Source: an uncultured Prevotellaceae bacterium (GTDB lineage Bacteria; Bacteroidota; Bacteroidia; Bacteroidales; Bacteroidaceae). Taken from it: a DNA stretch of 14,424 bases. Positions 1 to 6,754 of this stretch are shown one piece after another (the stretch's first letter is position 1; each line of letters begins with the position of its first letter). Location of the stretch: contig CAJKQZ010000049.1 in the NCBI GenBank assembly GCA_905202115.1, positions 1-14,424 on the forward strand, in the 5' to 3' direction. The notes beneath the pieces are model-generated. The model was not told where the DNA came from, searched no databases, and was given only the letters and a program-made list of their open reading frames with translations. A program made the position numbers and the translations under genes.

Positions 1-62
1 TGATTCTCAACTACTTGGCGGGTGACCGTATTTGTCTGCAAAGCCTGAACTGCAAGGCTGCG
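1..62 (-). repeat. Dispersed palindromic repeat, truncated copy A
   Basis: This is one end of the repeat family described at 4138-4301 and 11076-11239; the palindromic core of this copy would lie to the left of the window. Positions 1-40 match 11181-11220 at 35 of 40 bases without gaps, including the conserved stretches CTTGG and GGTGACCGT. Beyond position 40 it resembles the minus strand of the copy at 4138-4301 (shared AACTGCAA motif), which suggests that the element ends near position 62. It lies just downstream of the minus-strand reading frame that stops at 144. Its orientation matches the copy at 11076-11239. The outer limit is approximate. Confidence 0.75.
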
Positions 63-143
63 TGAATGCTCTACAGGGCCTGTTCTTTTGTTTGGATTTA
101 TTGTGAGGTATATCAGCCGATTGTACAGTTGTGCTATGACGTT

Positions 144-485
144 TTATTGCTTTTTCTGCACATATGTACGGTTTTCGAATTCCACACTTGTGGGGCTCTT
201 TATAGTGAGTACGGAAGGCGTTTCCAAGTCCGTAAAATCGCCCTCGTTTAGAGAGTCCTGCATACGTGTGAAGATAATTTCGTTTCCTTTCCTGCGACCG
301 GTGTATGTATATTCTTGTTCGTTCAGTTTGCCGCTGTTGACGTAAACGGTTGTGCTATACATACGCATTGATATTTCGCCGCTGTCTTCTGGCCGGAAGT
401 CCAGGGAGGAATTCGTCTCGAATTTTCCGTAGTCACCGCCCGAGGCTATCGTGTGGAATTTGAATGATATCGCTTGGGTGCCTCC
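144..485 (-). pseudogene. Headless reading frame, probable gene remnant
   Basis: A minus-strand frame stays open for 113 codons (485 down to 147, stop at 144-146). It has a protein-like composition with alternating hydrophobic residues that suggest beta strands (for example ISFKFHTIASGGDYGKF, then VYVNSGKLNEQEYTYTGRRK), ending FENRTYVQKK-Q. There is no in-frame ATG, GTG or TTG at its head: a TGA lies at 486-488 and the first ATG is at 366-368, which would leave only 74 residues. An out-of-frame ATG at 487-489, directly next to GGAGG, would join this frame if one base were lost. It follows the stop of the 511-1104 gene by about 25 nt and could once have been a separate gene or a second domain. 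I do not recognise the family. It could also be a short real gene of 74 codons. Confidence 0.45.
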
Positions 486-510
486 TCATAGTTGGATTTT
501 TATCTCTGAA

Positions 511-1104
511 TTATTTGTTCTCGACGGTTGTTTCGCGTGGCGGAATCGGCACATTGCGAAATTCGATAAAGTGTTTTATATAGCCTTGTTTTGCATCATG
601 AGTAAGAGTCTGTAGTTGGCAAAGGCTCATGGTCGTTCCTTTTTCCGGTAAATCGTAAAGTGCATAAATACATTTTACAGGTACACCGGGTTCAAAGTCG
701 AAATCACCGTTTCCTAAAGAAGTGATATTGTTTCCTACAAAACTGCGACTATTGTACTGATTGCCGTCAGCGTCAAAAGTCTTCATATTGTCGAAATGAT
801 AAACACATGTGGTTTTGCTTCCTTTGTTGGTGATTACAAACTCTATCCCGCAAAAGTTTTTGTACCAATTTACTCCCTTGTATTCTACTGTAAATCCAGA
901 CAGATTGTTTACCACTTTAGTCCCGTCTGAGACTTTGTTTGTGATGGAATCATTTGCGGAAGTTTCCGCATCTGCTACTTTATCAATGGCTTTTCCTACT
1001 TTATTCAACGCTTTCTCTAATTTTTTAAAGAATTGCGCATTAGCGTATTGTGGAGAAAATGTGAATACTGTTATAGCGATTATTGTAATGAGAGCTTTTT
1101 TCAT
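511..1104 (-). CDS. Secreted protein of unknown function
   Basis: A 197-residue protein with a clear Sec signal peptide: MKK, a hydrophobic stretch (residues 4-16) and a likely signal peptidase I site ANA|Q at 23/24. There is no lipobox cysteine, so it should be periplasmic or secreted. The mature protein begins with a basic amphipathic helix (FFKKLEKALNKVGKAIDKV), then a linker rich in S, N and D, then a probable beta-sandwich domain from about residue 70 (FTVEYKGVNWYKNFCGIEFVI) to the end (HFIEFRNVPI). The overall plan resembles small secreted Bacteroidales proteins that I recall but cannot name as a family. The start is the only ATG giving a signal peptide. It is followed closely by the headless frame at 144-485. 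No TAnnTTTG promoter element is obvious upstream. Confidence 0.8.
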   Translation of the reverse strand: MKKALITIIAITVFTFSPQYANAQFFKKLEKALNKVGKAIDKVADAETSANDSITNKVSDGTKVVNNLSGFTVEYKGVNWYKNFCGIEFVITNKGSKTTCVYHFDNMKTFDADGNQYNSRSFVGNNITSLGNGDFDFEPGVPVKCIYALYDLPEKGTTMSLCQLQTLTHDAKQGYIKHFIEFRNVPIPPRETTVENK

Positions 1105-1239
1105 AATTTAGCTTTTTGTTATCTATTTATTTAATTCATCAGAGTGATATGGGATTTGGTATTATGGATTGTGCATGCATGGGGAGCGTATCCATTTGAA
1201 AAGATATAGATTGTTTGAAATTCTATTCATTAGTTATGG

Positions 1240-1659
1240 TTATCTGAATTGTTCAAAATACCATTTGCCGTCGACTCTCTCGAGAATCACTTTCGTAGGA
1301 TAAACATCGTCATATTTAACGTCTGCCATCTTGCTTTCTTCCGTGATTTCGCGACCGCTGATGTGTTCGGTAGTTTCGCGGTATGTACGTTCTTTCTTTT
1401 CGTGTTTCGTGTCGGGATGTTGAGCCGAGAACTCTTTCGCCCTCTCTATCATCTTGTCCATCTCCTCAAGCAGATATTCATTTGTTGGCGACACGAGGGT
1501 CTTTAATCTGGCGTAATCGCCCGTGTCATAGCACTCAAGCGCGATGTCGGCCACGCTTTTCGGATCGGAATGGTCTGCTCTTTTGGAACCACATGAGGTT
1601 GTTAAGAGACATATGAGCACTGCTGCCCATAATGTTGTTGATAAAACGTTTTTTTTCAT
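1240..1659 (-). CDS. Small lipoprotein, NTF2-like (DUF4878-type)
   Basis: A 139-residue protein starting MKKNVLSTTL, with a hydrophobic segment and a lipobox ending LLTTSC, so Cys23 is the probable lipidated residue. The frame is open further upstream only through a TTG at 1701, which would place 14 polar residues before the signal, so the ATG at 1657-1659 is preferred. The mature part starts with DPKSVADIALECYDTGDYARLKTLV, a helix pattern typical of DUF4878/NTF2-like lipoproteins, and ends with a strand KVILERVDGKWYFEQF that is also typical of that fold (W near the C terminus). The middle is a charged helix rich in E and K. These are usually found on the periplasmic side of a membrane, and their ligands are unknown. 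The family assignment rests on pattern recall and is moderate. Confidence 0.8.
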   Translation of the reverse strand: MKKNVLSTTLWAAVLICLLTTSCGSKRADHSDPKSVADIALECYDTGDYARLKTLVSPTNEYLLEEMDKMIERAKEFSAQHPDTKHEKKERTYRETTEHISGREITEESKMADVKYDDVYPTKVILERVDGKWYFEQFR

Positions 1660-1701
1660 TGATTGAAATGTTTTTTTAGGTCGCCCTGTTCTTTGCGACA
1701 A

Positions 1702-2382
1702 ATAGTATGAAGAAACGTTAACAGAAATGCTGTCTTTATTAAAAGAAAAATTTTTAGGTTTTCAATTACAAGATTAGCATAACGTTTCCCTTGAATGTTT
1801 TTTCCTCGATTAATTATTATAGTTATACTGCAGTTCAAATGTATTTCGTACCGATGATACAGGAGGCAATAAAGAGCACAGAAGAATCGCGGCTTTGGTT
1901 AGAAAAGTTGCTGATTTGCAGGCTTTATGTCCGTTGTGTTCGTGTGCTCGTAGGTGTAATATCATATTCTGCAAAGACTTATTGGTTGTTAAATTTTTAC
2001 AAAAGTACGATATGCGCCTCAAATAAATACCCCCCCCTATTAAAAAATGTTAAAGTCTCTATATTTTGTGTTTTTCCTCTCATTTTTTGAACTTATTACA
2101 GAGTCATATTATGTTTGCGCTTTGTGTAGCCGTGGTGAAAGCGATGTAAAAAGGTGGGGAGAATAATGTATTGCAATATGGATTTCATTTTTGCTGTATG
2201 AAAGTATATGTTTTATGTGATTTTCCTGCGGGTGCGGGAAGCGTTACATGATATTTGGTCGGGGGGGGTAAGAATCTGCGTAGGCAATATCTGTTTTATG
2301 GCGGCAGAAAGATTTTCGTTTGCCAAAAACTATGCCAAAAAATGTACGGATAGTTTTTCTGTAACCTTATGCGGAGGTGTGG
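1702..2382. other. Gene-poor intergenic stretch
   Basis: I find no convincing gene here on either strand. The open frames at 1791-2090 and 1810-2022 have unlikely compositions, with no domain pattern or signal peptide. The stretch is AT-rich and contains a run of eight C (2030-2037) and a run of eight G (2261-2268), which with two flanking bases form a 10-bp inverted pair. A TAnnTTTG-like sequence on the minus strand (2000-2007) has no -33 TTTG at the right distance, and its target is unclear. It might supply a long leader for the lipoprotein gene at 1240-1659. Confidence 0.6.
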
Positions 2383-2471
2383 AAAAATTATCTCAGACAT
2401 ATTTTGAATTATCTCTGAGATATTTTAAAATATGTCTGAGATAATTTTTTTTACGTGCGGGAAGTTTTTTT
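2383..2471 (+). repeat. Dispersed palindromic repeat, rearranged copy D
   Basis: Two perfect 23-base arms (2383-2405 and 2427-2449, core TTATCTCAGACATATTTT) are separated by 21 bases that carry another TCTCTGAGATA half-palindrome. The 3' arm runs into eight T (2445-2452). The tail GCGGGAAGTTTTTT (2457-2470) matches the end of the copy at 11076-11239 read on the minus strand, in the same position relative to the core. The first half of the core plus AATTATCTC corresponds to the right half of the other cores, so this copy looks duplicated or recombined, and it lacks the GGTGACCG end. Because of the T run it could work as a terminator on the plus strand, but no plus-strand gene precedes it. Confidence 0.7.
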
Positions 2472-2646
2472 CGTTTTACAATAAGCATGGTGGCAAATCG
2501 GTTGTTGTGATTCATTGTGTCTTTTCGTTTTACGGAGTACAGGACTTTGCTCTTGTCCGGCAGTTATATATTGCGTTTGTATGCTGCCGGAATGCCGACA
2601 TTGAATAGGACGGCATTCCGTATTTGTAAAAAAGTTTCATTACAGC

Positions 2647-2677
2647 TTTGCTGTTTCAAATAAAACCTTTAATTTTG
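2647..2677 (+). promoter_or_regulatory. Bacteroidota-type promoter for the tRNA pair
   Basis: TTTG at 2647-2650 and TAATTTTG at 2670-2677 are separated by 19 bp, matching the known Bacteroidota primary sigma consensus TTTG-(19-21)-TAnnTTTG. Transcription would begin near 2684, about 30 nt upstream of tRNA-Ser. It probably serves both tRNA genes, since no second promoter is visible between them. Confidence 0.65.
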
Positions 2678-2715
2678 CATTGCTTTTGACAAGAATTGTT
2701 TTGGCGCAACTGAAT

Positions 2716-2802
2716 GGAAGTTTGGGTGAGTGGCTGAAACCAGCAGTTTGCTAAACTGCCGTGCGAGTAATCGTACCAGGAGTTCGAATCTCCTAGCTTC
2801 CG
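2716..2802 (+). tRNA. tRNA-Ser (anticodon GCU)
   Basis: It folds as a type II tRNA of 87 nt. The acceptor stem is GGAAGTT with AGCTTCC (one T-G wobble), and the D arm contains GAGTGGCTGAAACCA. The anticodon stem-loop is GCAGT-TTGCTAA-ACTGC with anticodon GCT, reading AGC and AGU codons. A long variable arm follows (around GTGCGAGTAATCGTACC), then a T arm with GTTCGAATC. The discriminator is G and the CCA end is not encoded. It is the first gene of a two-tRNA transcript. Confidence 0.93.
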
Positions 2803-2875
2803 CAAATGAGAAAGAGACAAAAGGATTAGGCCGTGGCCGTGAATGTCCGTTATCTTTCTTTACAGTAAAATAGCT

Positions 2876-2947
2876 GGCGCTTTCGTCTAGCGGCTAGGAC
2901 ACATGCCTCTCACGCATGGAACACGGGTTCGATTCCCGTAGGCGCTA
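2876..2947 (+). tRNA. tRNA-Glu (anticodon CUC)
   Basis: It is 72 nt long without an encoded CCA. The D arm is GTCT-loop-AGGAC as in other glutamate tRNAs. The anticodon stem-loop is CATGC-CTCTCAC-GCATG, giving anticodon CTC for GAG codons. The T arm is ACGGG-TTCGATT-CCCGT. The acceptor is GGCGCTT with AGGCGCT, which makes the first pair a G-T wobble and the sixth pair T-G. The discriminator is A. It lies 73 nt after tRNA-Ser and is followed by a strong terminator. Confidence 0.92.
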
Positions 2948-2963
2948 CGATAAAGAAAAGTTC

Positions 2964-3005
2964 TCGGATGTTCGGACGTTATGCCGGACATCCGATTTGT
3001 TTTTG
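2964..3005 (+). terminator. Intrinsic terminator after tRNA-Glu
   Basis: A 12-bp stem (2964-2975 with 2984-2995, TCGGATGTTCGG with CCGGACATCCGA, one T-G pair) closes an 8-nt loop and is followed by TTTGTTTTTG. This is a standard Rho-independent terminator shape. It ends the tRNA transcript and separates it from the methyltransferase gene. Confidence 0.85.
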
Positions 3006-3092
3006 CATTACAGGATTGTAAACGGTGACTGTGTATTGGTATGCAGCATATCAGAGACAGACACGGCCTGGCGAATAGACGAAATTCCCGAC

Positions 3093-3899
3093 ATGCCTAT
3101 AATAGAAATAACCGATCTTAACTATCCAGGGGTGGATGTGTTCTGCACTCTTACGGAGGCGCAGTTGCGCAACCGTCTGGAGCCTGAGAAAGGAGTTTTC
3201 ATAGCCGAAAGTCCCAAAGTTATTAACGTTGCGTTGGATGCGGGCTTCCGGCCGGAGGCTTTGCTGTGCGAACGCCGGCATATTGAGGGCGACGCAGCCG
3301 GAATAATCGGGCGTTGCGGTGGCATACCCGTCTTTACGGGCGGCCGTGAATTGCTTTCGCAGCTTACGGGATACACTCTTACTCGCGGCGTGCTTTGCGC
3401 AATGCGCCGCCCGCGGCAGAAAAGCGTTGCCGATGTGTGCAACGGGGCGCGTCGCGTGGTTGTTGTCGACAGCGTGGTCGATTCTACTAATGTGGGAGCT
3501 ATTTTCCGCTCGGCAGCGGCGTTGGGAATTGATGCGGTGCTGCTCACCCCTTCGTCGTGCGACCCGCTGAACCGGCGGGCTGTAAGAGTTTCTATGGGAA
3601 GTGTGTTTCTTGTGCCCTGGACAATTACAGACAAGCCGCTGGAGGAACTCAGAAACCTCGGGTTCTGTACTGCCGCAATGGCGTTGACCGACGAAAGCAT
3701 TACTCTCGACGCTTCAGAACTTAAATCCGAACCGAAACTTGCAGTTGTTATGGGAACCGAGGGCGACGGACTTGCGTCCGCAGTAATTGCCGCCACCGAC
3801 TACGTTGTACGCATACCCATGTCGCACAACGTAGACTCGCTCAACGTTGCCGCCGCCGCAGCCGTAGCTTTTTGGGAACTGCGCGTTCGGACAAGGTGA
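3093..3899 (+). CDS. TrmH/SpoU-family RNA 2'-O-methyltransferase
   Basis: A 268-residue SPOUT methyltransferase. The N-terminal third (about residues 1-100, with LTEAQLRNRLEPEKGVFIAESPKVI) is a substrate-binding domain of the SpoU_sub_bind type. The C-terminal catalytic domain has the three SpoU motifs: motif 1 STNVGAIFRSA with Asn133, motif 2 VVMGTEGDGL at 218-227, and motif 3 IPMSHNVDSLNVAAAAA from 241. These form the trefoil-knot site that binds S-adenosylmethionine and methylates a ribose 2'-OH in rRNA or tRNA; the target position cannot be read from the sequence. The frame is open upstream into tRNA-Glu, but the ATG at 3093 gives the usual family start (MPIIEITDL). It follows the tRNA terminator, and I see no clear promoter element in the 87-nt gap. 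Confidence 0.92.
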   Translation: MPIIEITDLNYPGVDVFCTLTEAQLRNRLEPEKGVFIAESPKVINVALDAGFRPEALLCERRHIEGDAAGIIGRCGGIPVFTGGRELLSQLTGYTLTRGVLCAMRRPRQKSVADVCNGARRVVVVDSVVDSTNVGAIFRSAAALGIDAVLLTPSSCDPLNRRAVRVSMGSVFLVPWTITDKPLEELRNLGFCTAAMALTDESITLDASELKSEPKLAVVMGTEGDGLASAVIAATDYVVRIPMSHNVDSLNVAAAAAVAFWELRVRTR

Positions 3900-4137
3900 A
3901 GTAGTTCTCTTTACAATTCGGCTTAAAATAAGAAATGTGATAGCCGCCGCATATGTAAGGCTTTTTATTACGAATCATGCATAAGTTAATGTGGCTCATC
4001 ATATACAAGTTCTTTTTCTGCAGTAGATATCCTTTGTAGGAAATATGCGGATAGGTAGAGCTTTCTGTTTGGAGGATGTTATCTTACTGAATAGCTTATG
4101 GCAAAGGAAAACATACAGCTTTATTTGGAATTTGTGG
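3900..4137. other. Convergent intergenic gap, no gene seen
   Basis: This stretch lies between the end of the methyltransferase gene and the dispersed repeat. It is AT-rich. The open frame starting at 4045 runs into the repeat and has no recognisable features, so I do not call it a gene. I see no clear terminator for the methyltransferase gene here. Confidence 0.6.
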
Positions 4138-4301
4138 CGCTTTGCAGTTTTTGTTTTGCGGACGAAAACGGTCATCCGCCAAGCTTTTGAAAATCAGTAT
4201 GTATATATGTGGCAAAAAATATGTCTGAGATAATTTAAAATATCTCAGACATATTTTCGATTATCTCCCTTGTATTTTTAATTATCTGCGGGAGGCTTTT
4301 T
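4138..4301 (+). repeat. Dispersed palindromic repeat, copy B
   Basis: Positions 4154-4301 match the minus strand of 11076-11223 at 130 of 148 bases with no gaps, and weaker similarity extends to about 4138. The centre is an inverted repeat (arms 4216-4232 and 4241-4257, containing TATGTCTGAGATA) around 8 bases. The block 4212-4278 (core plus CGATTATCTCCCTTGTATTTT) has one difference from the other copy, while the outer parts carry 17 differences in 81 bases, mostly transitions. It sits between two convergent genes. No terminal inverted repeats or target duplications are obvious, and I do not recognise a named family. It could be a non-autonomous mobile element, a REP-like element or a structured RNA or terminator module. 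Confidence 0.85.
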
Positions 4302-4407
4302 ATCGAATTCGAATTTTTTCTTTTTGTGAATGTTCTAACAAATATTTTATGTTTGTCTTTTGATTTTTATCGGGATAGTTTCTGTTTATATCTATTTGCA
4401 TTAATTA

Positions 4408-4440
4408 AAAATCCCGCATACGAAGCGTATGCGGGATTTT
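4408..4440 (-). terminator. Strong hairpin terminator for the foldase gene
   Basis: A perfect 15-bp stem (4408-4422 with 4426-4440, ATCCCGCATACG arm) closes a 3-nt loop, with A/T-rich runs on both outer sides. It lies 27 nt past the stop of the minus-strand foldase gene. The symmetry would let it act in both directions, so it may also stop any readthrough from the plus strand. Confidence 0.85.
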
Positions 4441-4466
4441 CAGTGTTATAATGTTTATGAGAATAA

Positions 4467-6614
4467 TCAGAAGTACAGGTAGCGGCGGTCTTTTACTTTA
4501 GCCTTGCGGTAGAGGTCGTTTGAGTATTGGCCTACGCAACGCAGGTAACTTTCTGCTACGCTTTCTTCGTATTGAGCCTGGTCGTACTTCTCGTTTGTAT
4601 TTGTACGTCCTGTTACTTGGAACAAGTAAACACCGTAGTTTCCTTTCACAGGTCCGTAGTTCTGATTCAGTTTGCCATAGCTTATTCCGCCTGTGAGTAC
4701 CGGTTCGTTCGCTCCTGTTGATGGAACCATTGCGTATGAACTGAAAGTAATGTTATTGAGCGTGTCTTTCGACGCAGCTGCGTTTGTAAGTGCTTGTTCT
4801 ACTGTTTTTCCTTTGAGAGAGGCCATGATTTTTTCGGCTTTCTTATCGCGCAGTGCAATGCCGCGTAATGCGTCTTTTACTACGGGATCGCTTACAGGAC
4901 GGTATCCTTCGGGATGTATGTCGGTAACGCTTATTATAAGAAGGTGGTCATTGTTTCCGCATTCGTAAAGCTGTGAAACATCGCCTTTCTTTGCATCGAA
5001 TACCCAACGCAGAGCTTCGCGGGTGCTCGGAATACCGGCTACATAGTGCTCGTGGTTGAACATGTCTTTGCGTTCCTGAACCGTGTATCCGCTCTTGGCT
5101 GCATTTGCTTCCATTTTCTCGAGCGTATTGTTCGAGGCAATGAAGTGGCTGAAGGCATTGTATGCTTTTGAATATGTTTCTTTACTGAAATCAATGGCGC
5201 GCTTTATAACTGCCGCGTCATATTTAGTTGTTATAGCCTTGCGGTCGAGTACTTCAATCAGTATTACGTTTTGTGCGAGCTCGATTTTCTGAACGGCGTT
5301 GGTTGCGCCATTTATAATTGACTTGATGAATTTGCTGTTGTCGGCATCGAGAGTCTGGCCTTCGTATTGAGCGGAAACAAGCCACTGGCTTTCTCCTGTC
5401 TGGTTGTACTTTTTGGCCATGTCTTCAAACTTGCCTCCTGCGGCAATGGCTTTGATTATGCTGTCGGCCGTGCTGTTGGCTGCTTCGAGCGTTGCATTGG
5501 CGCAGTTGATAACACGATATTGAACAGAATCTGGAACTTGTGATGTTGAAATAACCTTAATTATATTCAAGGTATTGTCGGCTGCGTTGAGGTAGGGACC
5601 TTTCATGCTGCCTACGCTCATGGAATCGAGTTCGTTCTGAATATCTCTCGGGAAAGCCTTTTTTGAAATAGGAAGCGAAGCATAAGGAATTAAAGAACTG
5701 CTCGTGCTTACTATTCCGGCCACGTTTTCACCTTTTTCAAGGTCGGCAGCATAGCTTTTCATTTCTTTTTCGAGAGCGGCTTTGTCTTCAGGGCTTGCCG
5801 TTACTTGGATTCTGATGTATTTTATGTCGCGAGATTCTCCAAATTGCTTGAAGATGTCTTTTCTTTGATCGTATAATTTTTTTATATCGTCATCGGAAAC
5901 CGTTACTTCATTGTCGGGTACAGAAGTGTAGGGCACGGAAGCGACTACAGCGTCGCTTTTTGCAGAGATTCCTTCGTATGCAAGTTTCGCTGAAATAGGA
6001 TTTGAAATTATCGAACGTCCTATTAAAGACTGATACTTGTCATTGAGCAGGCCTGAACGGAGTGTTTTTTCAATGAAAGCCCAATATTTGTATAAATTCT
6101 GGTAATATTCAATGTATTCCTGTGGAACTTGGTCGGGTTTAGCTTGCATTTGCTCATATTGGTCGAGGAACTGCTTGAGCAATGCTACATCGAAACGTCC
6201 TGTCTGTTTATTTACAAACGGAGTTTGCATGAGCATAGAGTTCGTACCCGTTTTTATTACGTTGTTTAGTTCTTCGTCGGTAACTGTAAGGCCGAGCTTC
6301 TTTGCCTCGTGTTCAACTAATTTTTCTGTTACATAGGTTTGCCAAACCTGGTCTTTTAGTTGATTTTGTTCTGCGTCGCTAAGCGAGGTCTGTCCGCGTG
6401 TGAATTTTATAGCTTCGGTGTATTCCTCGATCATCGACTGGTATTCGTTAATACCTAACTTATTACTGTAAACCTGACCTACGTGGCGTTTGTCGCTGCC
6501 GAACAAGATATCGAAAACACGGAAAAAGTCTTCTGCAATGAATGCGAAAAGACCCAAACCGATTACGATTAACAGAGCGACACCCCATTTTCTGATAGTT
6601 TGTATAGCTGCCAT
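4467..6614 (-). CDS. PpiD/SurA-like periplasmic peptidyl-prolyl isomerase
   Basis: A 715-residue protein with one N-terminal membrane anchor (about residues 10-28, WGVALLIVIGLGLFAFIAE) and a large periplasmic part. Residues about 30-230 match the SurA_N-type chaperone region (LSDAEQNQLKDQVWQTYVTEKLVEHEAKKLGLTVTDEEL, then TPFVNKQTGRFDVALLKQFL). The middle (about 240-460) holds parvulin-like segments (SRDIKYIRIQV; SVQYRVINCANATLEAANSTADSIIKAIAAGGKFEDMAKKYNQ), and the C terminus is a further helical and parvulin-like part. It should help outer-membrane proteins fold, either as a chaperone or by proline isomerisation. The parvulin parts are divergent, so activity is uncertain. Length agrees with Bacteroidota PpiD-like proteins. 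It has its own -7 box (6664-6671) and a strong terminator. Confidence 0.88.
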   Translation of the reverse strand: MAAIQTIRKWGVALLIVIGLGLFAFIAEDFFRVFDILFGSDKRHVGQVYSNKLGINEYQSMIEEYTEAIKFTRGQTSLSDAEQNQLKDQVWQTYVTEKLVEHEAKKLGLTVTDEELNNVIKTGTNSMLMQTPFVNKQTGRFDVALLKQFLDQYEQMQAKPDQVPQEYIEYYQNLYKYWAFIEKTLRSGLLNDKYQSLIGRSIISNPISAKLAYEGISAKSDAVVASVPYTSVPDNEVTVSDDDIKKLYDQRKDIFKQFGESRDIKYIRIQVTASPEDKAALEKEMKSYAADLEKGENVAGIVSTSSSLIPYASLPISKKAFPRDIQNELDSMSVGSMKGPYLNAADNTLNIIKVISTSQVPDSVQYRVINCANATLEAANSTADSIIKAIAAGGKFEDMAKKYNQTGESQWLVSAQYEGQTLDADNSKFIKSIINGATNAVQKIELAQNVILIEVLDRKAITTKYDAAVIKRAIDFSKETYSKAYNAFSHFIASNNTLEKMEANAAKSGYTVQERKDMFNHEHYVAGIPSTREALRWVFDAKKGDVSQLYECGNNDHLLIISVTDIHPEGYRPVSDPVVKDALRGIALRDKKAEKIMASLKGKTVEQALTNAAASKDTLNNITFSSYAMVPSTGANEPVLTGGISYGKLNQNYGPVKGNYGVYLFQVTGRTNTNEKYDQAQYEESVAESYLRCVGQYSNDLYRKAKVKDRRYLYF

Positions 6615-6663
6615 TATTTATTTTTTATTTTATTTTACTTTCTTGTTTGAAAAATAATTCGTG

Positions 6664-6671
6664 CAAAGATA
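6664..6671 (-). promoter_or_regulatory. Promoter -7 element for the foldase gene
   Basis: On the minus strand TATCTTTG matches the Bacteroidota -7 consensus TAnnTTTG and is followed by C. It lies 49 nt upstream of the foldase ATG. No TTTG is visible at the -33 distance, so only the proximal element is supported. It suggests that the foldase gene is transcribed at least partly on its own in the 140-nt gap after lptC. Confidence 0.5.
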
Positions 6672-6754
6672 TTAAAATCATATTTAATTATAGGCTTTTT
6701 GTATGGAAATTTGTTTTGTTCAATTAGTTGTTTTTAGCGGCGCGTTTTCCCTTG

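Noticed and set aside
1660..1701. TTG start that would lengthen the lipoprotein by 14 residues
   Set aside because: It puts polar residues ahead of a standard MKK lipoprotein signal; the ATG at 1659 explains the sequence better.
2208..2444. Plus-strand open frame of 78 codons
   Set aside because: It crosses the rearranged repeat and the G8 run, and its composition is cysteine-rich and irregular, with no domain or signal pattern.
2916..3092. Upstream extension of the methyltransferase frame starting inside tRNA-Glu
   Set aside because: It would begin within a tRNA and pass through its terminator; the residues before the ATG at 3093 do not look like part of the family.
3122..3796. Long minus-strand frame of 224 codons opposite the methyltransferase gene
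   Set aside because: It is a shadow of a GC-rich gene: serine- and threonine-rich without motifs, while the plus strand has all SpoU motifs.
4045..4233. Plus-strand open frame of 62 codons
   Set aside because: Its last third lies inside the dispersed repeat, and the frame is not kept in the other repeat copy as a protein.
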